Shown one piece after another: positions 11,501 to 23,659 of a DNA stretch of 64,000 nt. The stretch is from Brachypodium distachyon (Eukaryota > Streptophyta > Magnoliopsida > Poales > Poaceae), in the NCBI RefSeq assembly GCF_000005505.3, contig NC_016131.3, positions 20,295,501 through 20,359,500 on the forward strand, read 5' to 3'. How positions within the stretch are numbered: position 1 is the stretch's first letter; each line of letters begins with the position of its first letter. A program made the translations under genes and the position numbers. The notes under the pieces were generated by a model, which did no database searches, was not told where the DNA came from, and saw nothing but the letters and a program-made list of their open reading frames with translations.

Positions 11501-14500
11501 CATCAGAAACTTTGCCAACAACGTACTTTTTCTCTGCCTTGTGCATTATTTGCATTGGCGTAACAGGAGATGGCATCAGACCCTTTTGCTGCCATCTATC
11601 TGCATCTGAGCCACTGCGAGGTATTTGAGGTGCAATGGATTGCATTGGTCCCACAAGAAGTCCACCGCGTGGATTCCTCAAAACACCATGATTGACTCCA
11701 GGGGCGCCACGGTAATTCATAACTGCCGGACCGTTTGTCAAATCCATGTGGGCATCACGACCAGGACTGAAAGGAACGCCTAACTTTGTCCACTTATCAT
11801 CATCCATAGCAGCACCACGGCGATCGCCACGAGATGTTGGTCTATCAGACCCCCGTCCAGGACTCGGGTGAGGTTCACGATCAATAACATAGGACTTTCC
11901 TACCAAATCTTTGAATAGAGAACTAGTGACATTATCCATCCGGATGCCAACAGGGAGACCAGGATACTGATGTGCAAAGGTTAGCAGAAAATCACGCGAA
12001 TACTTCTTTCGGCCATTAGCTTCATTTGTATCTGAATCTGGCACTTGCACTACACTGGCCTGGTTTCCAGACCCCGAGCTATGCAGCTTTGGAGTAGACA
12101 TGTCTGCTGCATCTTCCCAATCATCAGGCTCGACTTTTTTCTTTCCATCATCCTCACGAGCACTGACCTCCCTTTCTGAATCCTCAGGCAGGACATCTGT
12201 TCCATCAACCATTGAAGAACTATCAGCACCCTCTGCTGTGGCACTACTTTCTGATTGTTCTTCTGGTCCCTTGTATGCATTATAAAGATCAGAAGTCCCG
12301 GCAGCATCAGCTTTTGAAAGCATTTCTTTCCGTTTCTTCTTTTTCCCAGATGAAGACTTTGTTCGAGTAAGCTCCGCAGTAGGTTTTTCCCTTGATAAGG
12401 GTTGGATGGAACCTGTTGGTGCAGCACTTGATTGATCAACACTTGACTGATCCTTCACTGCATCTGCATGTTCCCCTTGCCCCTCAGATGTAACTGAGTG
12501 ATCCACAGGTAACATGCTAGGAGTAATACTGGAAATGGCTGATCCTGCATCCTGAATACTCATGTCATCTTTATCATTGCTAATGTGAATGGTAGACTCT
12601 GATGAAGTTGCAGAATCAGCTGCAGACGGAGCATTGCCATCAACAAAAGCTGGCGAAACTTCAGTATTCCCATGTGATCTATTCACTATACTTTGTTCGT
12701 CCGGTATAGATGGTGTGGAATCTTTCTGTAGCTCTTCGTGGTCAGTTACACAAGCTGTCGCGTCTGAATTATCAGGTTTGGGAGGTTCCACTGATGTCTG
12801 TTGGACCAAGTCCATTGTGCATGTTTGAACTGATTCATTTTCAGCACACTTGGAAGAAATTTTGTCACCGCTAGATTCTGGTGAAGTTTTCTGAGTGATA
12901 TCACTCCCAGATTCAGCAGCAGCAACAACTTCCCCAGTGCTCTCGGAGGACAATTTTGCAGACCTGATATCCGTGCTAGGATCATCAGAAGCTGGCAATG
13001 CAAACATGTTAGGATAACAAATAGGCACGTAATGCAATTATTCCTTCATTAATTTTCATCAAATAGATTGCATACCATTTATTGATGTGCTGTTAGCTTC
13101 ACTCGCATCAACCACTGGAGAAACCCTACTTTCAGATGACACGGCTGTTAAGTTTGAAGCTGTGCTGGTTAAATTCAACTCATTGTTGCTATTGAAGCTA
13201 TTTGCTTCCTTGGGACCAACCACATCTCCAAACTTCATAGAAGATTGCACCTTCAGCTCTTCAGCAGGCGAAACTGACTGAAAGAATGCAATGCAAGCAT
13301 ATTAATATTATTAAGCAAGGAAAACATGCGACAAACCATAAAAAATGGTGTTACTAAAAGGACAGGCAAAGATTGTACATGAGGATGTTGCGGCGAATTC
13401 TTGCTGTCTTTTCTGGAGGCATTTTTCTTGCTCTCCTTAACTGAATCAGCTCTCTGAATAACTTCTTTGTTCTTTCTATCAGCTCCAGACAAAAATGAGG
13501 GTGAATTTGCAACAGGAGATGTCACTGCATCAGTTTCTAATTTTGTAGCTTGAATCAACAAAGGTTGAGTCACCGCAGTGGAATGCTTTTCTGTGGCAGA
13601 TGGTGCTTTACTCTCCTTCTCATTAGATTTATTCGAAACCACAATCCCAGAAAGAACTTCATTATCCTTTTGTTGATGCGGTGTCGCATGCTCAGTCACC
13701 CTTAACTTAGGTGTGTCAGGTTTAACTGGCGGTGTACTTATCTTGACAGAAGGGATAGATTTCTCCATGTGCAAACCACCCTGGTGCAGTTTACCTGTGA
13801 TATGTGACTGGCCAGATGCTGCAGGCGCTGCTGTGTTGTCCTTGTGACTGGCGGGGAGTGTATTCGACATAGATGGGTTCATGAAAGCAATAGGTTGCCC
13901 AGCTTGTGTGGCAGGATAAGTAAACCTGGGAGCCTGTGATCCAGTGGGAAGCTGGCTGACACCAGTGGTGCTAGGATAATACATACCCGACTGGTTATAG
14001 GACTGCTGTGGAGAAGGATAGTAGCCCATATGTGGAGCTGCAAAACCACTGGCTTGCTGGGATTGTGTTGCTACATTAGATGGCGGCCTCTGAACAGGCT
14101 TATTATGCAAAACCACTTCTTTGTTAGTATGTGGATCAATAATTTTGACACCACTCCTCCGAGGAGCAACAAGCTTATTCTGGTGCTGCTGAGGATACTG
14201 TTGAGCCATGTTCAAACCAACATTGGTCAATTGGGGTTGGAGTTGGCCAGGATACATCATAGGTTGTCCTTGATGCATCATTTGCTGTAATTGATGCTGC
14301 TGTAGATTCTGGACATACATCTGCTGCTGAACCTGGGATACATTGCCACCAGGCAATCCCATGGACATCTGCATTGAGCTAGGCACCACACCCTGATTGT
14401 GACCACCAAACTGCAAGGGGCCTTGTGGTTGTTGAGGGTGGAAGTGCATGGGCATCCCAGGTAAAGACTGAACAGTGGGTCTCAGTGGTGTAACATTTGG

Positions 14501-16173
14501 AATGGATGGAGAAACATGCACATCCCTCTTCACTTGGGATGGAACATGAGTGCTCACGGTGTTTGACTGACTGGGACCAAGAGCATCCTTTCTTGTTTGC
14601 TGTTGTTGTAGCAGCTGCTGCTGCTGTGTTGAGGGCTGATGCTGATGCTGTGGCATGGGCAGCAGCTGCTGCTGCTTCTGTGGCGTGGGCTGCTGCTGCT
14701 GTGGCACGGGTTGCTGCTGCTGTGGCAGGGGATGCGGCTGTTTCACGGCTGGTGGTACAGGCATAGAAGGTGCAACCTTAAGTCCCTCTGGAAGTACCTG
14801 TGCAAGATGGAAAGATAACTCGATAATACATTCTTTACAAACATTGAAACCTAGCAATGACGGACAATGTGATACTAAGAATGCAAGCACCCAAACATCA
14901 GTACTTGTAAAAGGCTCCATGGATTAGATACTTCACAGGAACATGTATAGTTTAATACAAACTGTTGCTGATACATCCAGCAAATAAGTGCATCTCAAAA
15001 ACAGCTAAGCACAGCAAACATAGAACAAGAAACATCAATGCATGGCAGGAGAATGTACCTGATTACGCTTCTGCTCATCCAAATTCGGAGGAGCTGAGGT
15101 TGTCCTGGCAGGAAATTGCTATGCAAAAGTTTCCGAAAATTAGAAAGGTAAATCAGAAAAGAACCAGAACAGAAAAAAATAGTATAGAAGTAGAAGATAC
15201 AAGCTGCAAAAGACAGGGAACATAATCATTACCGGTAGACCGTTCATGTTTATGCTACCAAACTGCAAGTTAAATCCTTTTGATGATTCCCCTGAAAAGA
15301 AGAAACAGACAAAGAAGCAGAATTTTAACCAGGAAGTTCAACATGAGCGTCTACTATCTGTGAACAATGACCTCGGGAAGGTGCCCAGCACCACCACAGA
15401 TGGTCACAGTATATGCTCAGTTATTACTTACGACTTCAAAGTTGCAAGAAGAGAACTGAACCAAACCTTTCGGTGCTCCCTGAGGAGCCGGTGCATTGGA
15501 GCTCTTTGATGGTGCCTTGGGGGCAGCACGAGGGATATTTTTTGGCAGGGGTATATACACTGGATTCTCGCTAGCAGGTGACGGCGAGGGAGCTTGCACT
15601 CCGGATGAATCTGCAATTTAGAACATTCATGCAAACAACAAAAACACATCAAGTCACGGTTTTGGTTTGTCCGAATTGTAATGCCACATAGCAGGATGGG
15701 TCGTCAAATCACCATGATTCTGGGGCCGTGGTGCGGAGACCGGAACATGCACAGGTACATTCTGAGGCACAGGAGGTCGCGGCGGCGGCGTCTGCAGGGG
15801 CCCGGGTGCCGGTGCAGGCTGGAAACCAGTGGTGTCTGGCTGGTTCACCACCCTCTGGTGACCACCGTGGCCATTGCCAGGCTTCCTGAAGCTGCAATCG
15901 AGATCCAAGGTCACGTCAAAACCCTAGCTTTTCTGAAACCCCCCATCGTGACGGGATCAAATCATCCAGCAGCAACGAATCAGGAAAAATCGGGTCAGGT
16001 CGGGTGAAAGGCCAGGTTTACCTGCGGCTGGATGAGAGGGGAGGCTGCCCGCCTGAGGGGCCCCCGCCGCCCTTGCCCGCGCCACCGACTCCGCCTCCAC
16101 GGTGGCCGCTGAAGCTGCTAGACCGGCCGGGTCTCCTCGCGTGCCCCTCGCCCCTGTCCCCTCGCTGGGACAT
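8530..16173 (-). CDS. EIF4G: Eukaryotic translation initiation factor 4G (eIF4G), ten coding exons
   Basis: Scaffold of the cytoplasmic cap-binding complex eIF4F. Exons (high to low): 16173-16022, 15891-15713, 15610-15467, 15291-15233, 15118-15059, 14797-13379, 13277-13076, 12991-10168, 9135-8941, 8857-8530. All junctions are GT-AG and in phase, giving 1,853 residues. The N-terminus is Gly/Arg-rich. A Gln-rich tract follows at exon 6. The eIF4E-binding motif YSRDFLL is near residue 1069. MIF4G (binds eIF4A/eIF3) spans about 1240-1455, with an acidic/KE-rich insert. MA3 spans about 1668-1790 and crosses exons 8-10. The stop follows SKLDAFM. The exon 3 donor was placed at 15466 (AAAG/GTTTGG) rather than the GTAAGT at 15431, because only the former keeps phase into exon 4. 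Length fits the large plant eIF4G, not the short eIFiso4G. Confidence 0.92.
9723..10054. mobile_element. Stowaway-like MITE in eIF4G intron 8, split by another MITE
   Basis: The left end (CTCCATTTAATTTAAGGCGT followed by ATTAG.TTTCGTTAAGAC) is matched in reverse by the right end (GTCTTAACGAAACCTAATAC...ATGGAG). The arms exceed 50 bp. A second element is inserted inside it, so the outer element is the older. Both are intronic and do not touch exons. Confidence 0.75.
9875..9976. mobile_element. Stowaway MITE nested in the outer MITE
   Basis: Nearly a perfect hairpin: CCATAATAAGTGTCTCAGAT at the left is the reverse complement of the right arm, with the loop around TTGTACTAAATCTGACAC. The right end is GGGAG followed by TA. 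Confidence 0.8.
14590..14745 (-). repeat. CAG/CTG-rich tract coding poly-glutamine in eIF4G
   Basis: Runs of Gln broken by Pro, His and Leu (QQQQPVPQQQQPTPQ and similar) lie in exon 6. This is likely a length-variable segment between alleles. Confidence 0.8.
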
Positions 16174-16860
16174 AAATCCACTACCCTTCCGATCTCCTCC
16201 TCCTCCTCGTTTACTACCCCTGATCCAATCACAAAACAACCCTCCTCCAAATAAATCGCCGGAAAAGCCGCGCGCGCACGTAAACAGATTAGAAGAAGAA
16301 GAAGAAAAAACTAGCCGGGACCGGTGCACGAGCGCGGCGCGGCGGTCCCCCTGGCGTGCTCGTCGGCGGCGCGCGTACCTGGGGGCCTCGGAGGGCGGCG
16401 GCGCCTAGGGTTTGCGGTCGTGTCCAGTGGCGAACACGAGGGGGGGCGACGGACGAGCTGTTGTTGTGAGATGGGTTTGGGTTGGAAGGGAGGGGAGAAG
16501 TGGGAGCGAAGCGAAAGGGAGAGGGGACACGTCGGGCACTAGTAGTAGTAGGGCAGCAAATCGGGGGCGATACGAATTGGGATTTGCCAAAGGAAAAAGG
16601 AAAAAACCATGCCTGCTTCGTAGTAATCCCGGACTGATTTTGTTTGTTTTAATTTTAATTTGATTCCAGTTAGGAGAGAGGGAGAGGAGAAAAGGCAAAG
16701 GAGGAAACCTTGAGCGGTCAGGTCAAGCGGAGAAGGCCAGATCAGATGCGATTGGATGGCTGTCGTTCGTTCGAGACGCCGCTTTGCTCGCCTTGGCCGT
16801 AGCCGCCCGCCCCAGTGCGTGTGCGCTCCAGACTCTCCTGCTCGTGCGCCGTTTGGTTAT
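16174..16860 (-). promoter_or_regulatory. 5' UTR and promoter region of eIF4G
   Basis: GC-rich leader with CTTCTTCTTCTTCT and GGAGGAGGAGGAG purine/pyrimidine tracts just upstream of the ATG at 16173. A possible 3' splice site (GGATCAG) near 16218 suggests that the leader may be spliced. No clear TATA box seen. Confidence 0.4.
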
Positions 16861-19740
16861 CTCGGCAGATAATAAATTACTCCTTGATTTTGGCTTGGCC
16901 TGCTAAATGTGCCATCTCCTTGATCCTAATGTTCTTGTTCGGTTTGGTACCTTGGTTTTGATTTAGGCCTTCTGATTGCGGGGATTCTTTATCTGTTTGT
17001 TACGTATTGATGATGCACGTCTGGGCTCTGTTGGGAACGACCGTTGTTGCGCTGGCTGGGTTTTAACGCATGCCTAAATTTCCTGCTGGTCCCAAATTGT
17101 CAAACCGACTTTCGTTCCAAAAGTGGTTGCTTGTTATGGTTGTTAAGCTGTTGTCATTATTATTGGCTCCATGGAGTTAAGAAGAGACGTGTAGTTCTTC
17201 ACATGAGATTTTCGTTTTTCATTTTTTGGGGGGTTAAAATTGATCTACATTCCATCCTTTCAGGAACACATGCTCCTTCGGTCTCTCAATTTATTTTTAG
17301 CGTTGCGGATCATGACCAAAATCCATTTTGGATGGGCTGGCCACTAGAATGTGTTCAATTGGTCTCGCTGGGTGTAGTGATATATACTAGAGCATTGGTA
17401 ACCAAGACGAGATCGCCGGTGGCCCACCACCTCGGTTGCTTTTTGTCTCTAACGTGCTGGTATCCCACACCGCCAGCCAAGCCGCATCCTCATCACCTCA
17501 TGGGCCATGAAATTAAGGCCCATGGTAGTTTGTTCCTATCTCTCCGTATCTCTCATGAAAGAAGTCCAATTTGCACCCTCAAATGCACAAAATAATCCCT
17601 AAAGTTGGATTTGGACCGATTTACACCCCCTCAATGTGCAATGCCACATAAATCGTCCAATTGGGGCACCCAAGATGATGTGTCGTATATTTAGAAGTTT
17701 GTGCCGAATAAGCATTAAATTAGATTCTAGCCTCATTTTGTACTAGGGAATGTGTTGTTGGAACTTTAGCCCACGATATAGGATGGCCCGTGTGTTCATG
17801 AGGAAAAATCTAAATTTCTAAAAACCAAAACTTGCGTTAATGATTTACTCCCATATTGTTAAGACACAGGGTTGAGACACTACTTATTGTCCACTCGCAA
17901 TGTTGCGACGGGGATGTTGTTGACCAGACAAGTGCAAAGGTTAGTAGACGGCGCCAAGGTTTCCCCTCACGTGTGCCTTGAAGTTATCAATCCACAGGAG
18001 CTAGAGGTTGGAAGCGACTCCCTCGAGAAACCCTAAAATCACAGCACATACAATCTCTTGTATCCCTGACACCTAGCAAAGTGGTCAAACCTATATGCAA
18101 TATTTATTTGAAGAGATTGATTAAACTCAATTGAAAAAGCAATTTATTTTTTCGGAATCATAAATTACAGAAATTAGAGAAGGACATCGACGAATGCTAG
18201 AGGGGTTTTAGAGGCTCGACGCATGGGTTCATGGGTTTGCTAGTAGCATCCTCGTAACACGTGGTGATACGTTTAATCAAGCAGAGTATGGATAAATTTA
18301 TGATAATTGCATATGAACACTAAAGTTGATACAAAAATAATATGGGTATTGCTACCATATATCTAAGCACCCTATAGTACGACTATATGCGTAGCTAATG
18401 CTCTTTCCAGATGTGTTATACTGAGAACAATTGACTAAACTAGATGATGTCCCGCGCGTTGCTGGGAACCTTGTTAAAACAAATGTATAAATAGATGCTT
18501 GAAATTAAAAAGATAGAAATGTAAAAGTGTCTTAGTTTACATTAAAAACAATAAAACCTAAGAAGTACGAAGTATGTGATAAAACGATGTATAAAAAGAA
18601 AAAACTTTTCCCCGGAAAAGAATACATGATTGAATTGATAAATTAATAACCCCTCCGATCCAGCTTTGTGTATATACGCATGTTTGTCGTAACTTTGTCT
18701 AGATAAAAATGTGTCTAGATGTGTTTCAGTGTGTAGGAGTACAACAGTGCAAATGTAAACATGCATGGCTGGCTTGAAAAATAGACATGCATGGCTGGCT
18801 TGAAAAAAAGACATGAATGACTTATAAAAAGAGACACCCCCCTCACCCCTACGAAAAAAGAAGACATGATTGAATTGATGTCATGGTTTGAAATGATAGA
18901 TTAATGTAAACGAATACATGCATGGCTTAAATAAAACACACATGATTTGATGGGTGACATGTTTTGCATGACAATGTGGTGAGCCTGTTGTCATGCTTGT
19001 ATGTTGATAGAATTAAGTAGGGGGGCTCCTATTTAGTTATAGAAGATAAATGCATGGCGTTGCTCACATGAAGTTGCTGGAATAAATTAGATAAGTCATA
19101 AAAAACCGTAGTAATTTTGAATTGATGAAATTGATTTGTAAATAACTCAGGGTTGCTATAATTAATTCAAACTTTCCGTTAGACACAACGTGGAACTAAT
19201 GAACTAAGTTTTAGTTAATTTACTTTTAATAATTAATGGTGGCATTGGCCGGTAATTAAATGCATGGTTGATGTGAGACGTTGGATTTGCCTGACTTAAT
19301 GTTTTTGGATTCTCTACCACAACAGCAGTATACACATGCTCCCTACAATCCTTAAATATATGGCATATTTTGAACATTTGATCACAAATTAGTCTATTAA
19401 TATATGTTTTTTGAACTAAAATTGATATCATTGTTTATAGTTATGATTTGTATCTTATAAGTCATACGTTGATGAAGTGACTATTGATCAAAAACTCCAT
19501 GAAAGGAGACAAAATACACTCTATTTTGAGGAACAAATGGACTAAGCCCGTTAAGACGCAGGCTGGACCGTGCCGACCCATTGACCGGCTATACGTAAGA
19601 CACAAGTGGGCACGTTCCCATGTAGACTTTCTGTTGATTAACCTACATTATAACTGAGATTGTTATGGGAGGCATGACATCATCCCATTGCCTCAAAATT
19701 TGGAGAAAGGGAAAGGAAAAAAGAAAAGCATCCCGCGTCA
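16861..19740. other. Long AT-rich intergenic stretch
   Basis: No gene is supported; open frames such as 17044-17595 lack domains and codon bias. A repeat-like start (AAACTAGATGATGTCCCGCG) at about 18,437 resembles a common grass repeat boundary also seen near 55,562. A block near 18,650-18,740 (CCCCTCCGATCC .. GGAGTAC) looks like a degraded MITE. A 20-bp phrase around CATGCATGGCTGGC is tandemly repeated at about 18,760-18,800. Confidence 0.45.
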
Positions 19741-19751
19741 AATTTTCTTAA

Positions 19752-20052
19752 GTAGCGTTTGGTCCAGAGTAACGTGGAATGAAATTGAATGGAAAATTTA
19801 TATTTCTATTAGAATGTATTGGGTAATGGAACGGTTCTAGTTTTTTTACATTCTAAAAGCAAACATTTGAACCACCAACTGATTTCTATTTTTTTTTCAA
19901 TAAAATGGTTAAACATATTAGGTGAATATTCTTTTTTGAGAAATCAAATGGTTCCATTCTGGTTTCATGTATTTTATGAACCAAACATAAAGACGATGCT
20001 CAGTTATGAAATAATCATTACATTTCAGCATCTTCTAAAAACCAAACACTAC
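19752..20052. mobile_element. Small inverted-repeat element, hAT- or Tourist-like
   Basis: Ends TAGCGTTTGGT and ACCAAACACTA are inverted repeats of each other, 300 bp apart, with an AT-rich core lacking a gene. No convincing target duplication was found. It lies just downstream of the desaturase gene. Confidence 0.45.
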
Positions 20053-20176
20053 CTTGCTCCTTGCTCGCTTATCTTGGCTTGGAATGAAATTGAGAAAGCA
20101 GAAAAAGAGCAACAACAAAGGAAAACACGTTGTAAGCGTTTATTAGTTCCGAGCTGTGCGCCGCAGGCATCATCTC

Positions 20177-21576
20177 TCAGCCCACCATGACACGCCGACC
20201 GAAGATCCAACTGAACCTGACCGGTTTGAGCTCGCTGCGGGCCGCCCTCCGCTGGGCCAGACCCTCCATCCTCCGGATCCTGGACGGCAGCCCGCACCCG
20301 TAGTCCTGCGCGGCCCGGCCCTCGCCGGACAGCCCGCGGTCGAGCTCCGGCACCCGCCACCTGCGCACGAAGTGCTCCACCAGGTGGCCGTAGTCCCTCG
20401 CCGTGTGCACGCCGGCGCGCTGCGCAACGGCAGAGAATCTCGCGAACAGGCTGTCGTCGTCGTCGTCCTGGCCGTCCGACATGAGCAGCCCCGGCATGGT
20501 TACCTTGCCGCGCATGACGCACCATGCCGTCAGGGTCCAGCTCGAAGAGCCTGCCGACACCCTGGTGTAGCCCGCCTCGTGCCGCTTCTCGTCGGCCGCG
20601 ATGACGCCGCAGATCCTGGCGAGCGCCCCGTCGCCGTGCTGCCTGGCCAGCCTCCCCGTGTGGCCGTGCGAGACGAAGGTCGCGCGCTCCTGGAACGCGC
20701 CGTAGATCACGCTGTGGTACGGGCTCTTGGGCACCACCATTCCCTTCATTTTGCAACATAAAAACTACTGTAGTCAAGAGTCAAGACTAGATGTAATGGC
20801 AGTCCCTAGTAATGAATGTATGCTCGTAGTACTACGTAATTGTCTCGTACCATGCCGTTGCGGAGGAGGTGGTGGACGGTGGCCTCGACCTGGCGCATGT
20901 CGACGCGGCCGGAGAGGTAGAGGTAGCGGTTGAGGAGGTCGCCGTGGCGGTTCTCCTCGGTGGCCCAGCCGCGCAGCCAGCGCGCCCAGGGGAGGCCGCT
21001 GTCGCCGGTGTCGTCGGCGATGCCGTCCGTGCGGTTCCCCATGCTCTGGTACGACGGCAGCGCCTCCTCCGTGACCATGTTGCCCACCAGGCACACCAGG
21101 ACCTCGTCCGGCACGCCCGCGGCGCCCAAGCGCAGCTCGCACAACCCCTCCGTGAAGGCCGACAGAGCCTCGTCCTCCTCCGGAGCGCCGGCGGAGCACG
21201 GCAGGAAGTCGTGCGGCTGCCACGAGGACTCCACCGGGTTCAGCAGCGGGAGCATGTTCTCCGCCACCCACCCGTTGAGCGACCGGACGATCTCCACCTG
21301 CTCCCGCGGCACTGGCGCTGGCGCGCACTCGCCGTAGTCGATGCTTCTTGGCGGAGCCTCCGGCGGTGCAGCTGCTGCCGCGACCAATCTCCTTCTATTC
21401 AAACAGCAAGTTAGAAGAATTAACAATGGAACGTATCCTGCGCGCGCGCAAGTTGCAGCTGCTAACCTAGGATTTGCAGGGCAAAGGATCCGCGTAGCTC
21501 TTGTCGACCTCGTGCTGCTCTTGTCGGAGAAGCGGAGCTTCCCGGACACACATGCTGCTACACCTAGCGTCACCAT
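20177..21576 (-). CDS. Stearoyl-ACP (acyl-carrier-protein) desaturase, plastid
   Basis: Soluble di-iron enzyme that puts the delta-9 double bond into stearoyl-ACP in the plastid stroma. Exons: 21576-21467, 21394-20851, 20743-20177; 406 residues, in phase, GT-AG introns of 72 and 107 nt. Residues 1-36 are Ser/Arg/Ala-rich and fit a transit peptide. Ligand motifs are present: TEEALP, EENRHGD (exon 2), FQERATF and DEKRHE (exon 3). The C-terminus (SRIRRME, then FSWIFGR) matches the family. Oddity: at about residues 280-293 the frame is shifted. The expected family sequence (RLFELDPDGMV) is readable in the next frame between about 20,558 and 20,520, and the original frame then returns at VMRGKVTMPG. 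The net loss is a multiple of three, so the protein stays open. Activity is uncertain. Confidence 0.85.
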
Positions 21577-21619
21577 CGATGGCCAATATTACACTAGTTT
21601 TGTTGGTTGTTGTTGGCTT

Positions 21620-22375
21620 CGTTGCTGAATGAATGCCTGAATCTTTGAATGATTCTAGACTTGCATACGCACACATATATGGGAAGGGAATATTGAACAC
21701 ACCGCATCTAGCAATTCCCATGAATGCGCTCCAATGTTAAGACAAGAGCTACGCAAATTTATAGTTTCGGCAAGTACTCTTCCTTCAATGGATTGCAGAA
21801 GGGGTAGGTGATCCCGGAGAAGCGATTCGGTCTGTCCACGGTTAACTCGATTTTTAGGACTTTTTCTTCAGTTAACTCTTCACTTGCACTAATTGGGTTT
21901 TGGGATAAAGTACACGAGGAATAAAAAATCTGAAGGCAGCAAGAGAGGGAGGAGGAGACAGTGGTTGTTGGTACTCTGGGAGTGGTTGGCATCAGAGCTA
22001 TTCACTTGATTGTTTTGCATGTTTGGTTTTGACGGCCCTGGGTGCCGCTTGCAATGTTCTAAACTTTGTTAGCCCTGAACTGTTAGCTTCGTTTTGGTTT
22101 TGGGTGCATTCTTGCTAGTGCGTGCGGCAGCCGGCTAAGTATGTCAAAAACTCGATGTGGTGTGAACTCTTTCTCCGTTCCGTTAAGCCTTGTCTGACAC
22201 TTGTGTTTTCTAGTGTTTTTAGAGTTTTATCGTTCTTAAATTAAATTCGAAAACACGGGAAACCCAAATGAACGAGTATTGGGTGAACACAAAAGGCGGA
22301 GCCAGAAATTTAGAATAGAGGTGACCAAATGCACCAAATAATGTTAGGAGGGGTCAAAGCGCATGGACCAAATAG
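21620..22375. other. Intergenic between desaturase and F-box fragment
   Basis: AT-rich; upstream region of the minus-strand desaturase gene. A short open frame at 21759-21992 shows no domain. No TATA box assigned. Confidence 0.4.
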
Positions 22376-22710
22376 TGATGGATTGGAGAAAAGTTGCTCG
22401 TGCTTGACAGTTGACACACAGTTACGATGGAGTTCCCCATTTTCGGCCTCCCACCTGCCTACCACAGGCCACTGATCGCCATTTTGGATGCAGGGGACGG
22501 CCGGCCTCTGATCGCCATTTTGGGTGCAGGGGACGACCGGCCTTTGTTCGCCATTTTGGATGCAGGGGACGGCCGGCCTTGGATGATTGCTGTCCGTGAA
22601 CACATTGCAAATGGCAGGTCCGACATCTATTATACCATTAGGCAAAAAGAAGGCGAGAGCAGTCCCAACCGTTGGCGGATGGAGAAGATAATTTCATTAG
22701 ACAAAATAGC
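22376..22710 (+). pseudogene. Truncated F-box gene fragment with a triplicated unit
   Basis: Homologous to 25,857-26,100 of the intact F-box gene: both read through DWREKLLVLD-like, FxLPP-Y-RPLIAI and YYTIRQKEGE to MEKII. The fragment lacks the F-box and the C-terminus and has frame breaks at its left. A unit coding LIAILDAGDGRP is present three times here and once in the intact gene. Homology stops at about 22,705, just before the Tourist cluster begins. Confidence 0.75.
22475..22582 (+). repeat. Three tandem copies of a 36-bp unit
   Basis: TCGCCATTTTGG starts recur at 22,476, 22,512 and 22,548 (period 36), each followed by a GCAGGGGACG-CCGGCCT block. 36 is divisible by three, so the copies keep frame as 12-residue repeats. 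Confidence 0.85.
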
Positions 22711-23184
22711 CTACTAAAACGTCTTAGGGCCCCATTGATTCAAAGGAATTTCATAGGAAATTTGAAGGGTTCTATTCGGGCTTATTCGGTTTGCAGGAAT
22801 TTTAAAGAATTTTTACAGGATTTCAAACCTTATGATTTTTTTCTATATGTAGCATTCGTTTCATAAGAATTAAGGCGCTAGATTCCTAAGGATTGGTCCC
22901 AAATTGACCTAAATCCTATAAGTATTCTACACATTAGGTTGGACCTCATTTAAGATTCCTAAGAACTGAAGTGTGCAAGATTTGAAACCACAGGAATGTT
23001 TTCTATGGGCTAGTTTGCATGCTATTCCAAAGAAAAAATTTCATGGGGTCCAACCTCATGAAAAATTTCCTTTATCTCCATGTCAACTATGATTAGCACA
23101 TAATCCATTAAGCAAATCCTGCATTTTCCTGTAGTGCAATCAAACAACTTGTACTACACATTCATGTATTTTGAATTTCCATAA

Positions 23185-23411
23185 GGGCTTATTCGGTTCA
23201 TAAGATTTTGAATCACGGGAATATGAAAAGTAGAGAATTGGAATGTCATGCGCACTTCAATACTTAGGATCCTTGAAATTAGGCCAATTTTGACATAATC
23301 CTTAGGAATACAACATCTTCATTCCTATGAAACGAATGGCACACATTGGAAAATCCTAAGGGTTGAAATCCTGTAAAGATTATACACAATTCCTCTAAAC
23401 CGAATAGGGCC
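23185..23411. mobile_element. Tourist-like MITE with TAA target duplication
   Basis: Inverted ends GGGCTTATTCGGTT and AACCGAATAGGGCC, with TAA on both sides. Length 227 bp, no coding capacity. Confidence 0.75.
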
Positions 23412-23659
23412 TAAGATTCAACATGTCATGACATTCAAATTCTACATTTGTCCTATTCTCGTGTTTTTGAAATCCTGCGAATCAGAGAGGCCTAGGCTCA
23501 TTTGGTTCAAATGAAACCAGAACAGAGAAAAAAAGAGAGAGAAACTTAGGATTGCCATAGGGTGGCACATGCTATCCTAAGGAATTGTCCAACTTCATTC
23601 CTATGGAAAAAAAGGTTGGACCTAATGTTCAATTTCCTGCAAAAACAAAGGAATTCATC

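Noticed and set aside
15432..15610. Longer eIF4G exon 3 ending at the strong GTAAGT donor (15,431)
   Set aside because: It leaves the wrong phase for exon 4. The donor at 15,466 keeps phase and joins APKG to the expected ESSKGFNLQFG-type sequence. It could still be a minor alternative.
20049..20777. Alternative 242-codon minus-strand frame over the desaturase exon 3
   Set aside because: It carries family sequence only in the short frameshifted window; elsewhere the other frame has the conserved motifs.
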